Shown one piece after another: positions 35,887-44,219 of a DNA stretch of 64,000 bases. Under the pieces are notes generated by a model. That model made no database searches. It had not been told where the DNA came from and saw only the letters and a list, made by a program, of their open reading frames with translations. How positions within the stretch are numbered: position 1 is the first letter of the stretch; every line of letters begins with the position of its first letter. The translations under genes and the position numbers were made by a program. The DNA is from Lachnospiraceae bacterium UBA1721 (lineage in GTDB: Bacteria > Bacillota > Clostridia > Lachnospirales > Lachnospiraceae), in contig DCIR01000072.1 in assembly GCA_002317155.1 (NCBI GenBank), forward strand, positions 1-64,000, in the 5' to 3' direction.

Positions 35887-36921
35887 ATGAAAAAGAATAA
35901 ACCATTTACTATATTTATAATTTTATTTATAGCGCTCGTAGCAATTTTCATTTTTTCTTTGTGTGTCGGAAGCGTTAATATTTCTGCCAAAGACATACTG
36001 AATGCTTTATTCGGAAAACTGATAAAAATCTCGAGTTCAAATAACGAGCCTTCAGCTATATCCGCAAGCACCATTATCATAAGAAGTATCAGACTTCCAA
36101 GGGTATTTGCAGGATTACTTGCAGGCATCGGACTTGCGAGCGCAGGTGTGGTTCTTCAGGGAATAATGAACAATTCTCTGGCCGGCCCGAACACTATAGG
36201 TGTTAATTCGGGTGCCGGCTTTTTTGTCATGCTGGCTATGCTGTTTCTGCCCGGCAAGCTATGGGCTACTCCCGTTTTCGCTTTTATAGGTTCACTCATC
36301 ACCACCCTGGCAATCTTTTTACTGGCATATCTTGGGGACCGTTCCCGTACAACCATCATCCTGGCCGGCATAACCGTATCAAGTTTTTTGTCTGCAGGCA
36401 TCAACCTCATAAAGCTCCTCGATACTGATATATCAATCAATATCACAACCTTTTTGGTCGGATCCCTTGCAGGAATCAATGCAAACAATCTTTATATACC
36501 TGCTATAGGAATCGTAATTGCGTTTATCATTCTTCTCTTCCTTGCAAAGGCATTAAATATGCTAGCCCTCGGAGATGAAATAGCAATGTCACTGGGATTA
36601 AATATAAATGTGACTCGTTTTTCTCTATTAATCCTTTCAAGCATACTTGCAGGATGCGTTGTAAGCTTTGCGGGTCTTCTTAGTTTTGTGGGACTCATTG
36701 TCCCCCACATTTGCAGAAAGCTTGTCGGCAATGATGCCAAGCTCTTATTACCCTGCAGCGCGCTGCTTGGCGGATGCTTTGTAATGCTTAGCGACGCTCT
36801 GGGAAGAGTTATTTTTGCACCATACGAACTTCCGGTCGGAATCATAATGGCTTTTATCGGCGGACCATTTTTTATGTATTTACTCTTAAAAAAGAAGGGA
36901 GGTCGCAGACTCAATGCTTAA
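35887..36921 (+). CDS. FecCD-family ABC transporter permease (siderophore/heme/cobalamin type)
   Basis: A 344-aa polytopic membrane protein. It has the family features SIRLPRVFAGLLAGIGLASAG and, near the C terminus, LSFVGLIVPHICRKLVG followed by ELPVGIIMAFIGGPFF. It should form the channel for an iron chelate, heme or corrinoid. It overlaps the ATPase gene by 8 bp, and the matching binding protein is encoded on the other strand at 38.4-39.5 kb. No clear Shine-Dalgarno sequence precedes the ATG. I see neither a Fur box nor a cobalamin riboswitch in the 113-bp gap upstream, so the substrate stays open. Confidence 0.85.
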   Translation: MKKNKPFTIFIILFIALVAIFIFSLCVGSVNISAKDILNALFGKLIKISSSNNEPSAISASTIIIRSIRLPRVFAGLLAGIGLASAGVVLQGIMNNSLAGPNTIGVNSGAGFFVMLAMLFLPGKLWATPVFAFIGSLITTLAIFLLAYLGDRSRTTIILAGITVSSFLSAGINLIKLLDTDISINITTFLVGSLAGINANNLYIPAIGIVIAFIILLFLAKALNMLALGDEIAMSLGLNINVTRFSLLILSSILAGCVVSFAGLLSFVGLIVPHICRKLVGNDAKLLLPCSALLGGCFVMLSDALGRVIFAPYELPVGIIMAFIGGPFFMYLLLKKKGGRRLNA

Positions 36922-37672
36922 ATATGAAAATGTATCTGTTTCCTGCGGTCATACCCCGCTTTTAAGTAATATAAACCTGACGGTTAATGATAATACCATC
37001 ACTACTGTTATCGGTCCCAACGGGTGTGGAAAAACCACCCTTCTTCGCGCGCTGAGCGGAAGCTGCACTGTTACCTCGGGTAAAATATATATTGACGATA
37101 CTGACTATCTGTCTCTTAAACCGAAAAAAAGAGCCCAGCTCCTCTCATACCTCCCTCAAATACGCGGAACCATTCCAACCCTTTCAGTAAAAACACTTAC
37201 TGAGCATGGTCGCTTTCCGTATCTGGGATTTACCAGAAAAGCTAATGCAGAAGACTACAGGATTATTGAAAATTCCATGAACCTGGCCGGTGTGTCAGAT
37301 TACGCCACACAATCTGTGGACACCCTCTCAGGCGGTATCAGGCAGCGCGCTTATATATCCATGCAGCTTGCCCAGGATAGTTCTTATGTGATTGCAGATG
37401 AACCTACGACCTACCTCGATATTCCGAGCCAGAAGGACGTTATCTCCATCTACCGCACACAAAAAGAATTAGGTAAAACAGTAATTCTCGTACTTCATGA
37501 CATAGCTCAGGCACTCTCTGTTTCCGATCAGATAATAGTAATGAAGGACAGAAAAATAATCGCCGCAGACACTCCAGCCGAGCTATTAAAGCAACATATA
37601 ATCGAGGATGTGTTTGGCATACAAATCAAAGAATTCAAAGACGAAGAAAACACCTATTATTTATGTGTATAA
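36914..37672 (+). CDS. FepC-like ABC transporter ATPase (siderophore/heme/cobalamin type)
   Basis: A 252-aa nucleotide-binding subunit. Walker A is GPNGCGKTT, the ABC signature LSGGIRQR, Walker B YVIADEPT and the switch His lies in VLHDIAQ. Its start is embedded in the end of the permease gene (8-bp overlap) with GGGAGG upstream, so the two are translated together. Substrate unknown, as for the permease. Confidence 0.9.
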   Translation: MLKYENVSVSCGHTPLLSNINLTVNDNTITTVIGPNGCGKTTLLRALSGSCTVTSGKIYIDDTDYLSLKPKKRAQLLSYLPQIRGTIPTLSVKTLTEHGRFPYLGFTRKANAEDYRIIENSMNLAGVSDYATQSVDTLSGGIRQRAYISMQLAQDSSYVIADEPTTYLDIPSQKDVISIYRTQKELGKTVILVLHDIAQALSVSDQIIVMKDRKIIAADTPAELLKQHIIEDVFGIQIKEFKDEENTYYLCV

Positions 37673-37707
37673 AATAATAGGTGTCTTCCAACTATACTTC
37701 CGGACAT

Positions 37708-38331
37708 TTATATCCGGCAGTACATATTAATGATTCTTTCTAATTCCTCCGGCGACAGGACATCTCCTTTTTGCATGCACTCATTAGCAATATGCTTAAA
37801 TGCCTTATGACGCTTGCCGGCATCTGTTACCTCCGTCTTAACACGCGGTCTTACACTTGCAAGATAATCCAATATTTCCTCTATATTGTCGGGTACAATA
37901 TCCTCAATCTGTCTTCGGATATTCATTGCCACCTGCGGACTTGCTCCGGAGCTTGAGACTCCTATAACCAACGGACCTCTTTGAATAACTGACGGAAATA
38001 TAAAATCACATTTCTCCTGGTCATCCACTACATTAACAGGTATGTTCTTTTCACGACAATATCTGCAAATATCTGCATTTACCTTCTCGTCATCAGTAGC
38101 GGCAATCACATAATATGCTCCGACCAGGTCATCCAATTCAACCTTTTTGTTAACCAGCTTTATCCGATCACTTTCATACTTCTTAATCTCTTCAGAAATC
38201 ACCGGTGCAATCACTGTTAACGTCGCATCAAATGAAGCAAGTCGCGATACCTTTTCAAGCGCTATATTTCCACCGCCTATCACTATCCCTTTTTTATCCT
38301 TGAGCTCAAAATAGAACGGAAAATATGCCAT
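37708..38331 (-). CDS. Precorrin-2 dehydrogenase/sirohydrochlorin ferrochelatase
   Basis: A 207-aa protein of the Met8/CysG N-terminal family, which oxidises precorrin-2 and inserts iron to make siroheme. The NAD-binding VIGGGNIALEK is at residues about 16-27, and the catalytic region VNVVDDQEKCDFIFPS follows, then the dimerisation domain with GVSSSGASPQVA. Siroheme is needed by the sulfite reductase encoded at 41.8-42.7 kb, which fits its position beside the sulfur island. Its iron requirement also fits the adjacent FecCD-type transporter. Confidence 0.9.
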   Translation of the reverse strand: MAYFPFYFELKDKKGIVIGGGNIALEKVSRLASFDATLTVIAPVISEEIKKYESDRIKLVNKKVELDDLVGAYYVIAATDDEKVNADICRYCREKNIPVNVVDDQEKCDFIFPSVIQRGPLVIGVSSSGASPQVAMNIRRQIEDIVPDNIEEILDYLASVRPRVKTEVTDAGKRHKAFKHIANECMQKGDVLSPEELERIINMYCRI

Positions 38332-38395
38332 GTATTACATACCTCGTCATGAATTGATATTTGCTTTTTGCAATTCATTCAGCTTACTAATCCTG

Positions 38396-39526
38396 CTACT
38401 GATACAGAATATCTGCCAATAACGCGTAAGCCTCTCCCCATCTTGCATTCGGCTTGGAATTATATAATGCCTTATCAATTATATAATAATTGCCGTTCTG
38501 AACAGCGCTGAGTGATGCCCATGCACTGCTTGATGCAATTAGGTTCTCAAAGTTTTCAATCGCAGCCTCAGTATCTTCTCCCTGAGTAGTCACAAATATA
38601 TATTCCGGATCTGCCAGCACTATAGCCTCAAGACTCAAATCATCCAAAAGCGCATCATCGCTGTCTGCAATATTTATACAATCCAGATCAGCTAATATCT
38701 CTCCTCCTACAGTTCCCTCACTACCCTTAGCCTTAACAGAGCTGGCTGCTGCTCTGATAAACAAAACTGTCGGCTTACTGCCATCGATTTTATCTTTAGC
38801 AGCCTCAATCTCATCAACTATATTAAGGCCGTTTTTCTCATACAAATCCTTGCGACCGGTTATATCTGTGCAGATATCGAGCATTTCAAGATAACTGTCA
38901 AAATTAGATACATCAAAATAAGCAACTGTTATTCCCGCACTTTCAAGAGTATCCACAAGTTCTGTCTGAGCTTCGGTGTTAGCACTTGCTATCACAAAAT
39001 CGGGCAGTTCAGAAACTATAGCCTCAATATCCGGGCTAAGGAAGCTTCCTAAATTGACAACTGCTTCATCCAAATCAAGATCAAATGCAGTCCATGAATC
39101 CCTCACAGTACCTATCACTTCGCCACCGGCAAGATACCAGGTATCGCAAAAGCTTCCAAGCAGTGTGATAACTCTCTCAGGGCTATCAACAGTAACCTCT
39201 CGTCCCAATGCATCCGTAAATGTCACCGGTCCGGGTACATATCCTTCCGAGGAATCTCCCTCAGAAATCTCTCCGTTATCTACCACCTGATCTGTATTCT
39301 CGGCACCATTTACTGTATCATTCTCATTTACAACACCATTTCCATCCGCTTCACCGGTAACATTTCCTGTATTATTTACAGCATCATTTGTCGCGTCTGA
39401 TGCATTATTTTGCGCATTACCGCATGCGCCCAAGAAAACTGTTATCGCCGCTATCTCAATACCGGCAATAATTTTCATTAATAATCTACTGTTTTTTATA
39501 TTCAACCATTTATTATTCATAATCAT
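38396..39526 (-). CDS. FepB/BtuF-type periplasmic-binding lipoprotein
   Basis: A 376-aa metal-chelate binding lipoprotein. After the lipobox FLGAC comes an unusually long low-complexity linker rich in Asn, Asp, Gly and Glu (residues about 36-95). The cluster B fold follows, starting FTDALGREVTVDSPERVITL, with NLGSFLSPDIEAIVSELPDFVI typical of siderophore/heme/B12-binding proteins. It probably serves the FecCD/FepC pair encoded divergently on the other side of the siroheme gene. AGGA lies five bases before the ATG. Confidence 0.82.
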   Translation of the reverse strand: MIMNNKWLNIKNSRLLMKIIAGIEIAAITVFLGACGNAQNNASDATNDAVNNTGNVTGEADGNGVVNENDTVNGAENTDQVVDNGEISEGDSSEGYVPGPVTFTDALGREVTVDSPERVITLLGSFCDTWYLAGGEVIGTVRDSWTAFDLDLDEAVVNLGSFLSPDIEAIVSELPDFVIASANTEAQTELVDTLESAGITVAYFDVSNFDSYLEMLDICTDITGRKDLYEKNGLNIVDEIEAAKDKIDGSKPTVLFIRAAASSVKAKGSEGTVGGEILADLDCINIADSDDALLDDLSLEAIVLADPEYIFVTTQGEDTEAAIENFENLIASSSAWASLSAVQNGNYYIIDKALYNSKPNARWGEAYALLADILYQ

Positions 39527-39589
39527 TCCATTCCTATTACATAATCGCCGAAACCGCTGCGCTTGTTTCGGGATTGTATCACGGTCGTC

Positions 39590-39618
39590 AAATACACTCG
39601 AACAAGTTCGATGTATTT
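39590..39618. promoter_or_regulatory. Dyad upstream of the binding-protein gene
   Basis: An almost perfect inverted repeat, AAATACA(C)TCGAAC with its complement, spaced by 0-2 bases. It lies about 65 bp before the FepB-like gene and may be an operator. Confidence 0.35.
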
Positions 39619-39633
39619 TCCTCGTCGTGTATA

Positions 39634-39675
39634 CAAAAAGCGCCTATCTATCTATACACTAAATAGATAAGCGCT
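39634..39675 (-). terminator. Terminator of the sulfur island
   Basis: On the minus strand AGCGCTTATCTATTTA pairs imperfectly with TAGATAGATAGGCGCT, followed by TTTTTG. It lies just past the M67 protease gene. Confidence 0.75.
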
Positions 39676-39683
39676 GTCCAGCA

Positions 39684-40115
39684 TTAAAAATAATATTCTT
39701 CAGAATAAATTCTCAAATCTTCTTTAGTAACAACTTCATTCTCCACATGGAAAGAATTAAGCACCGCATTCTCTGCCATCAAAGAAACAATCATATAACT
39801 CGCCTTTGAATCATATGACAGCCTGATATCCTCGACAGAAGGTCTAGACGGTGATACCGGATGAGAATGCCAGTTACCGAGTGGCTTTAATCCGTTAGCA
39901 CGCATATCCTTTATCGCTGCAAACTGTTCCTTAGGATCCAAAGTAAAATGATCGTCCGAATGATCAATATTCGTAAGATAATATACTTTCTTTACCAGTC
40001 TGCCTTCCTCATTTTCTTCTCCGGCAATAAGGCCACATGCCTCCTCAGGAAGATGCTCCTTCGCATACTTTACAATCTCATCATACAGACTGTATTCCAT
40101 TCTGATAATTCCCAT
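39684..40115 (-). CDS. JAMM/M67-family metallopeptidase acting on a sulfur carrier (HcyD/Mec-like)
   Basis: A 143-aa zinc peptidase of the JAB1/MPN+ fold. The JAMM motif is intact: Glu24/25 in PEEACG, then His83 and His85 in WHSHP, Ser93 and Asp96. Family members trim the C terminus of ThiS-like carriers or free amino acids made on them. Here the neighbouring carrier ends in an extra Gln after Gly-Gly-Gly, so the likely job is to remove that residue before activation. Last gene of the metY-sir-tusA-trx-thiS-thiF-M67 unit. GGAGG precedes the ATG. Confidence 0.85.
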   Translation of the reverse strand: MGIIRMEYSLYDEIVKYAKEHLPEEACGLIAGEENEEGRLVKKVYYLTNIDHSDDHFTLDPKEQFAAIKDMRANGLKPLGNWHSHPVSPSRPSVEDIRLSYDSKASYMIVSLMAENAVLNSFHVENEVVTKEDLRIYSEEYYF

Positions 40116-40126
40116 CCGACTCCTCC

Positions 40127-40960
40127 TTAGCTTCTGGGTGCATCGAAACGGCTAGCGGTCTCCTCACATACATCCTGCTCATAATCAATAGGCTCTAAAA
40201 TTGTAGGATTATCTCCGCATACAGCGCACTTGCAATCACGCTTGGGAAGCTTTATCTTGTTAAATTTCATATCCAGCGCATCATAGGTAAGAAGTGAACC
40301 GGTAAGCGGCTCTCCTACTCCGATGATGTACTTGATTGCCTCCATAGCCTGGAGACTTCCGATTACACCACCCATCGCTCCGATTACGCCGGCCTGCTTA
40401 CAGGTAGGAACAGCATCCTTCGGCGGAGGATTCTTAAATACACATCTGTAGCAAGGACCCTGATCGGGAATATATGTCATAAGCTGACCCTTAAAACGGA
40501 TAATTCCTGCATGTGAGAAGGGCTTCTTCTCAAGTACGCATGCATCATTAATCAAAAACTTCGCAGGGAAATTATCGGTTCCGTCAATGATAAAATCATA
40601 TTCCCTTACAAGCTCTCTGATATTAGTTGAGTCAACAAACATTCTATAGGTCTTAACCTCAACATCGGGATTCATGGCATTCATGGTTTCCTTAGCGGAT
40701 TTAACCTTTGCCTTACCGACATCTGCTGTTCCATGAATAATCTGACGCTGAAGGTTTGAAAGATCAACCTCATCTGCATCGACAATACCGATAGTACCTA
40801 CACCGGCTGCCACAAGATACATTGCAGCGGGAGCTCCGAGACCACCGGCACCTATAATAAGTACCTTCGCATTAAGTAACTTCTTCTGGCCCTTCGCTCC
40901 TACCTCTTTCAGTATAATATGGCGCGAATAACGCTCAATCTGTTCATCTGTAAGTGCCAT
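40127..40960 (-). CDS. ThiF/MoeB/HesA-family carrier-adenylating enzyme (HcyF-like)
   Basis: A 277-aa E1-like enzyme that adenylates the C terminus of a ubiquitin-fold sulfur carrier. The nucleotide motif IGAGGLGAPAAMYLVAAG is at residues about 35-52, with VDLSNLQRQ and the metal-binding pairs CYRC and CAVC; a possible active Cys lies in PTCKQAG. Its ATG shares a base with the stop codon of the thiS-like gene (TAATG), coupling the pair. In this context it likely charges that carrier for homocysteine synthesis rather than for thiamine or molybdopterin. Confidence 0.88.
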   Translation of the reverse strand: MALTDEQIERYSRHIILKEVGAKGQKKLLNAKVLIIGAGGLGAPAAMYLVAAGVGTIGIVDADEVDLSNLQRQIIHGTADVGKAKVKSAKETMNAMNPDVEVKTYRMFVDSTNIRELVREYDFIIDGTDNFPAKFLINDACVLEKKPFSHAGIIRFKGQLMTYIPDQGPCYRCVFKNPPPKDAVPTCKQAGVIGAMGGVIGSLQAMEAIKYIIGVGEPLTGSLLTYDALDMKFNKIKLPKRDCKCAVCGDNPTILEPIDYEQDVCEETASRFDAPRS

Positions 40961-41166
40961 TACTGACCACCTCCCATGAAATAAAGAAACTCTACGTTGT
41001 CGCCGTCCTTAAGAACGGTTGTTGCCTTAGCATCACTCTCAATAAACTCCTCATTTATAGAGACAGTAACATACTCAGGCATTTCAACGTTTTCACTCTC
41101 TATAAGCTCAGGAAGGGTAAGTCCATCCTTATATTCTTTCTTTTCACCTGCAACTGTAATAATCAT
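40960..41166 (-). CDS. ThiS/MoaD-like sulfur carrier with C-terminal GGGQ (HcyS-like)
   Basis: A 68-aa ubiquitin-fold protein. The fold is recognisable from the MIITVAGEKKEY start and the KDGDNVEFLYFMGGG end. Mature carriers of this family end in Gly-Gly, which is adenylated and then converted to a thiocarboxylate. This one ends Gly-Gly-Gly-Gln, so one residue must be removed, presumably by the M67 peptidase two genes away. It lies between trx and the ThiF-like gene. Confidence 0.88.
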   Translation of the reverse strand: MIITVAGEKKEYKDGLTLPELIESENVEMPEYVTVSINEEFIESDAKATTVLKDGDNVEFLYFMGGGQ

Positions 41167-41199
41167 AATGACCTCCGTTTATAAATAATTATTCAAACT

Positions 41200-41523
41200 T
41201 TATGAATTCAATCCGCCTTCAACAAATTTATCAAGTGCCATCGGGCTTAATGCTCCAACATTTCTGGCCTTCTCCTCTCCATTTACAAAAAGGATAAGTG
41301 TAGGATTGGCCTGTACTCCGTACTTTTCTGAAAGTTCTGTGTCATATCCGGTATTAACCTTGTAAACCGCTATGCTTCCTTCATGCTCTTCTTCATAATC
41401 CGCAAGTACAGGAGAAATCTTCTTGCATGCAACACAACTGTCTGAATAAAAATCAACCAGAACCGGAAGTGAATTTCCGACAACATTACTCTCAAAATTC
41501 TCTGCCGTAATTCTCTCTGCCAT
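41200..41523 (-). CDS. Thioredoxin-like protein with CVAC active site
   Basis: A 107-aa thioredoxin fold. The redox site is Cys30-Val-Ala-Cys33 (DSCVACKK), not the canonical CGPC, and the cis-Pro is kept in QANPTLILF. Its start overlaps the tusA stop by one base (TGATG). Within the sulfur operon it may reduce a persulfide or thiosulfonate intermediate on TusA or the carrier rather than act as a general reductant. Confidence 0.88.
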   Translation of the reverse strand: MAERITAENFESNVVGNSLPVLVDFYSDSCVACKKISPVLADYEEEHEGSIAVYKVNTGYDTELSEKYGVQANPTLILFVNGEEKARNVGALSPMALDKFVEGGLNS

Positions 41524-41768
41524 CAGTCACCAACCTTTCTGACATAGAGGGTATATGTTCCATCCTCATTGTCTGCAAGTTTTAATATCTGATGTCCTTC
41601 GTCCTTAATACTTCTGGGAACATTCTGAACCGGTTCACCGTCATTCATTCTGATTGCGAGTATCTGTCCGTCGTCAAGTTCATCAAGTGTAACCTTTGCC
41701 TTTACAAAGGTAAGAGGACATACCTTATCTGTTATATCTACTTCTTCATCAAACTGTATATCTGCCAT
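41523..41768 (-). CDS. TusA-family sulfurtransferase
   Basis: An 81-aa SirA/TusA-fold protein. The conserved Cys17 lies in DKVCPLTFVKAK, where CPLT replaces the usual CPxP. The C-terminal VPRSIKDEGHQI helix is typical. It should carry a persulfide between the sulfite reductase product and the ThiS-like carrier. AGGAGG precedes the ATG. It sits 64 bp after the sulfite reductase gene. Confidence 0.88.
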   Translation of the reverse strand: MADIQFDEEVDITDKVCPLTFVKAKVTLDELDDGQILAIRMNDGEPVQNVPRSIKDEGHQILKLADNEDGTYTLYVRKVGD

Positions 41769-41832
41769 TTTTCATTCCTCCTATTACCTATGCACGACGA
41801 ATTTCTATCCGCATTATTACATTATTTGCAGC

Positions 41833-42702
41833 TTACTTTCCTTCGTATGCATTCTGAATCGTTTTTCTGAATTCTTCTTCACCTAAACGCTGAAGTGTTA
41901 ATCTAAATCTTTCACCGGGATTTGCATTCTCTTCAAAGAATTTAATTGCCGCATCAGCAACTCTGAAAAGAGTTTCCTTATCCTTGATAATAGGAACAAT
42001 CTGCTCGCCCTTATATATCTGGTTTCCGAAGAGTCCACCAAATGAAACAATATATCCGGGCTGATAATCCCAAGCATCTGCAGGACAAGACTTCACACAT
42101 CTACCACAGTTGTTGCACTTTTCTTTATCGATGACTATCTTGCCATCAACCATTGAAAGCGCGCCTTTTCTGCATGCCTTTACGCATACACCACATCCGA
42201 AGCATGTATCAGGCTTATAATCAATTATGTATCCGCCCTTGACTCCGAGATCGTTCTCCTCAGTCTTTAAGCAGTTGTTCTGGCAACCCGTAAAACCGAA
42301 CTTAAACTTATGAGGAAGCTCTCTTCCGAAATATCTCTCATCAAATTCCTTAGCCAAGGTATAGGTATCAATACATCCTGAAGGACAAATCTCAGAACCC
42401 TGACAGGCTGTGATTGTTCTAACTCTGGGACCACATACACCGGGCTTTACACCGCCTTCAGCTAACTCATTTCTTACAGCTTCAACATTCTCAAAATTGA
42501 TAAATGGAATTTCCACACTCTGTCTTGAAGTGAAGTGAACATATCCATGTCCATACTTGTCAGCCACTTCTGCTACCGTTCTTAACTGATCTGTATTAAG
42601 ATTTCCTCCGACCACTCCGAGTCTTAATGAAAAGAAGCCCTTCTGCTTCTGTCTCATGAAGCCACCCTTTTTAAGTGCTGAATAATCTATTTTATCTGCC
42701 AT
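41833..42702 (-). CDS. Siroheme sulfite reductase, compact AsrC-like type with two ferredoxin clusters
   Basis: A 289-aa single polypeptide of the sulfite/nitrite reductase family. The siroheme-coupled 4Fe-4S ligands appear as C-x5-C in ACQGSEICPSG and C-x3-C in GFTGCQNNCLK. A ferredoxin insert with two classical clusters follows (CFGCGVCVKAC and CNNCGRCVKSC). It resembles the C subunit of anaerobic sulfite reductase, but no A or B subunit genes accompany it, so the electron donor is probably ferredoxin. It should make sulfide for the downstream tusA/thiS machinery. AGGAG precedes the ATG. Confidence 0.88.
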   Translation of the reverse strand: MADKIDYSALKKGGFMRQKQKGFFSLRLGVVGGNLNTDQLRTVAEVADKYGHGYVHFTSRQSVEIPFINFENVEAVRNELAEGGVKPGVCGPRVRTITACQGSEICPSGCIDTYTLAKEFDERYFGRELPHKFKFGFTGCQNNCLKTEENDLGVKGGYIIDYKPDTCFGCGVCVKACRKGALSMVDGKIVIDKEKCNNCGRCVKSCPADAWDYQPGYIVSFGGLFGNQIYKGEQIVPIIKDKETLFRVADAAIKFFEENANPGERFRLTLQRLGEEEFRKTIQNAYEGK

Positions 42703-42763
42703 TTTTAATTCTCCTTTTCTACTAGAATTATTTATTTGTCTATATAGACATGCAACTAATAAT

Positions 42764-44005
42764 TTAGATTATTCCGTTTATCTTTTCAATAGCCTGATCA
42801 AAATCTGCCTTCAAATCATCAATATCTTCAATTCCCACACTTACTCTTATCAGATCATCAAACACTCCCGCATCCTCCTGCTGCTTTGGAGTGGAGTGTA
42901 AACTGATAGTCGAAGCCGGGTGAAGTACAAGCGTCTTGGTATCGCCTATATTTGAAGCCTTGTAAGCAAGCTTTAATTCATTAATCAGCTTAAAAGCTCT
43001 TTCCTTGCTTCCTACTCTGATTGTAAGTATTGCACCAAAGCCTCCGGTAAGTTCCTTTTTGGCCACCTCATACCATTTGCTTGATTCAAGACCCGGATAG
43101 TTAACCGTTATATCGCCATAGTTACTCTCAAGATATCTCGCAAGTTCCAAGGCATTGGAACAGGAGCGCTCCATTCTAAGTCCCATGGTCTCTATTCCTA
43201 TCAGATTCATGTATGCCGTATTCGGCGACATACAGGCTCCGGAATTTCTGAAAAGCCCATTCCTTAGCTTAGCTATGTAAGCAAAAGGACCAAACTTTGA
43301 AAACTCTGCGATACCTTTGTACTTTTCCTTATCAAACTTCAATTTACCGCTATAAGTAAGTACACCTCCGATTGAATTGCTGTTACCATTTATATACTTT
43401 GAAGTAGAATTAACTACCACATCTGCGCCATGATCTATCGCTTTGAAAAGATACGCGGTAGCCACCGTATTATCCACAACCAACGGGATCCCATGCTCAT
43501 GTGCTATCTGTGCGAGTCTGTCGACATCCGTTACATCGAGGCAGGGATTTCCGATCATCTCACAGAAAATCAATCTTGTCTTCTCGTTTATCGCCGCCTC
43601 ATAGGCCTCAAAGTTATTGTTTTCGACATATACTGTCTTAATTCCAAAAGCTTCCAGATCCTTAAACAAATCAATTGTTCCACCATAGAGGCTGGAGCTC
43701 GATACAATCTCCTCACCGCTTTCAACAATATTGGTTACAGCATTAAATATTGCCGACATTCCCGAAGAGGTCGCTATTGTTCCAAGACCTCCCTCGATTT
43801 TGTTAATCCTATTTTCAAGTGCTGTGATTGTAGGATTGGCTACTCTGGTATAACAGTAGCCCGGAGCCTTGTTACAAAAGATATTTTCCAGATCCTCTGC
43901 GGAATTCTGTCTAAATGCAGTGTTTTGATATATCGGTGCAAGTGTTGATCCGTATTTTTCCGATTGCTCTTCACCGGCATGTAAAAGACTTGTATTAAAA
44001 TTCAT
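42764..44005 (-). CDS. O-acetylhomoserine sulfhydrylase-type PLP enzyme
   Basis: A 413-aa Cys/Met-metabolism PLP enzyme. It has the PLP-lysine in NSTSKYINGNSNSIGG, the cofactor motif TSSGMSAIF and the substrate-binding LVLHPASTISLHS near the C terminus. Family members make homocysteine from O-acetylhomoserine and sulfide or a protein thiocarboxylate. As the first gene of the unit that ends in thiS, thiF and M67, it is likely the thiocarboxylate-using type. The leader has a strong promoter and a shared regulatory box. Confidence 0.9.
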   Translation of the reverse strand: MNFNTSLLHAGEEQSEKYGSTLAPIYQNTAFRQNSAEDLENIFCNKAPGYCYTRVANPTITALENRINKIEGGLGTIATSSGMSAIFNAVTNIVESGEEIVSSSSLYGGTIDLFKDLEAFGIKTVYVENNNFEAYEAAINEKTRLIFCEMIGNPCLDVTDVDRLAQIAHEHGIPLVVDNTVATAYLFKAIDHGADVVVNSTSKYINGNSNSIGGVLTYSGKLKFDKEKYKGIAEFSKFGPFAYIAKLRNGLFRNSGACMSPNTAYMNLIGIETMGLRMERSCSNALELARYLESNYGDITVNYPGLESSKWYEVAKKELTGGFGAILTIRVGSKERAFKLINELKLAYKASNIGDTKTLVLHPASTISLHSTPKQQEDAGVFDDLIRVSVGIEDIDDLKADFDQAIEKINGII

Positions 44006-44100
44006 TACATCACACTCCTCCGAAACAGTCCCTTGCAGAGCCTGTTCATCAAAACTAAGTTACTTAAATCCGTTCCGTAACTTGTAAGTTTATTATAGTT

Positions 44101-44129
44101 TTTATATATGAACTTGGGAAATACGTAAA
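44101..44129 (-). promoter_or_regulatory. Promoter of the metY-sir-tusA-trx-thiS-thiF-M67 unit
   Basis: Minus-strand -35 TTTACG (44124-44129), 17-bp spacer and -10 TATAAA (44101-44106). The weak -35 sits six bases from the upstream box, as for an activator-dependent promoter. Confidence 0.55.
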
Positions 44130-44135
44130 AGGTTC

Positions 44136-44157
44136 TGCCGGCTATAGGCAATACCTA
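44136..44157 (-). promoter_or_regulatory. Sulfur-regulon box, copy A
   Basis: TGCCGGCTATAG-N5-ACCTA on the plus strand. It contains a dyad ATAGG-N5-CCTAT, the shape of a LysR-type regulator site, and ends just upstream of the metY -35 element. All 17 fixed positions match copy B at 49242-49263. Confidence 0.7.
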
Positions 44158-44202
44158 TTAAAGGCTGCGAACACTCCCAGACGGAACATCCACAGCCTTT
44201 AA
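44158..44202 (-). terminator. Weak hairpin after the arylsulfotransferase gene
   Basis: A 10-bp perfect stem (TTAAAGGCTG with its complement) and a 25-nt loop, with no T tract. It may attenuate read-through from the upper half of the island into metY. Confidence 0.5.
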
Positions 44203-44219
44203 CTATATTTCCTGCTTTA

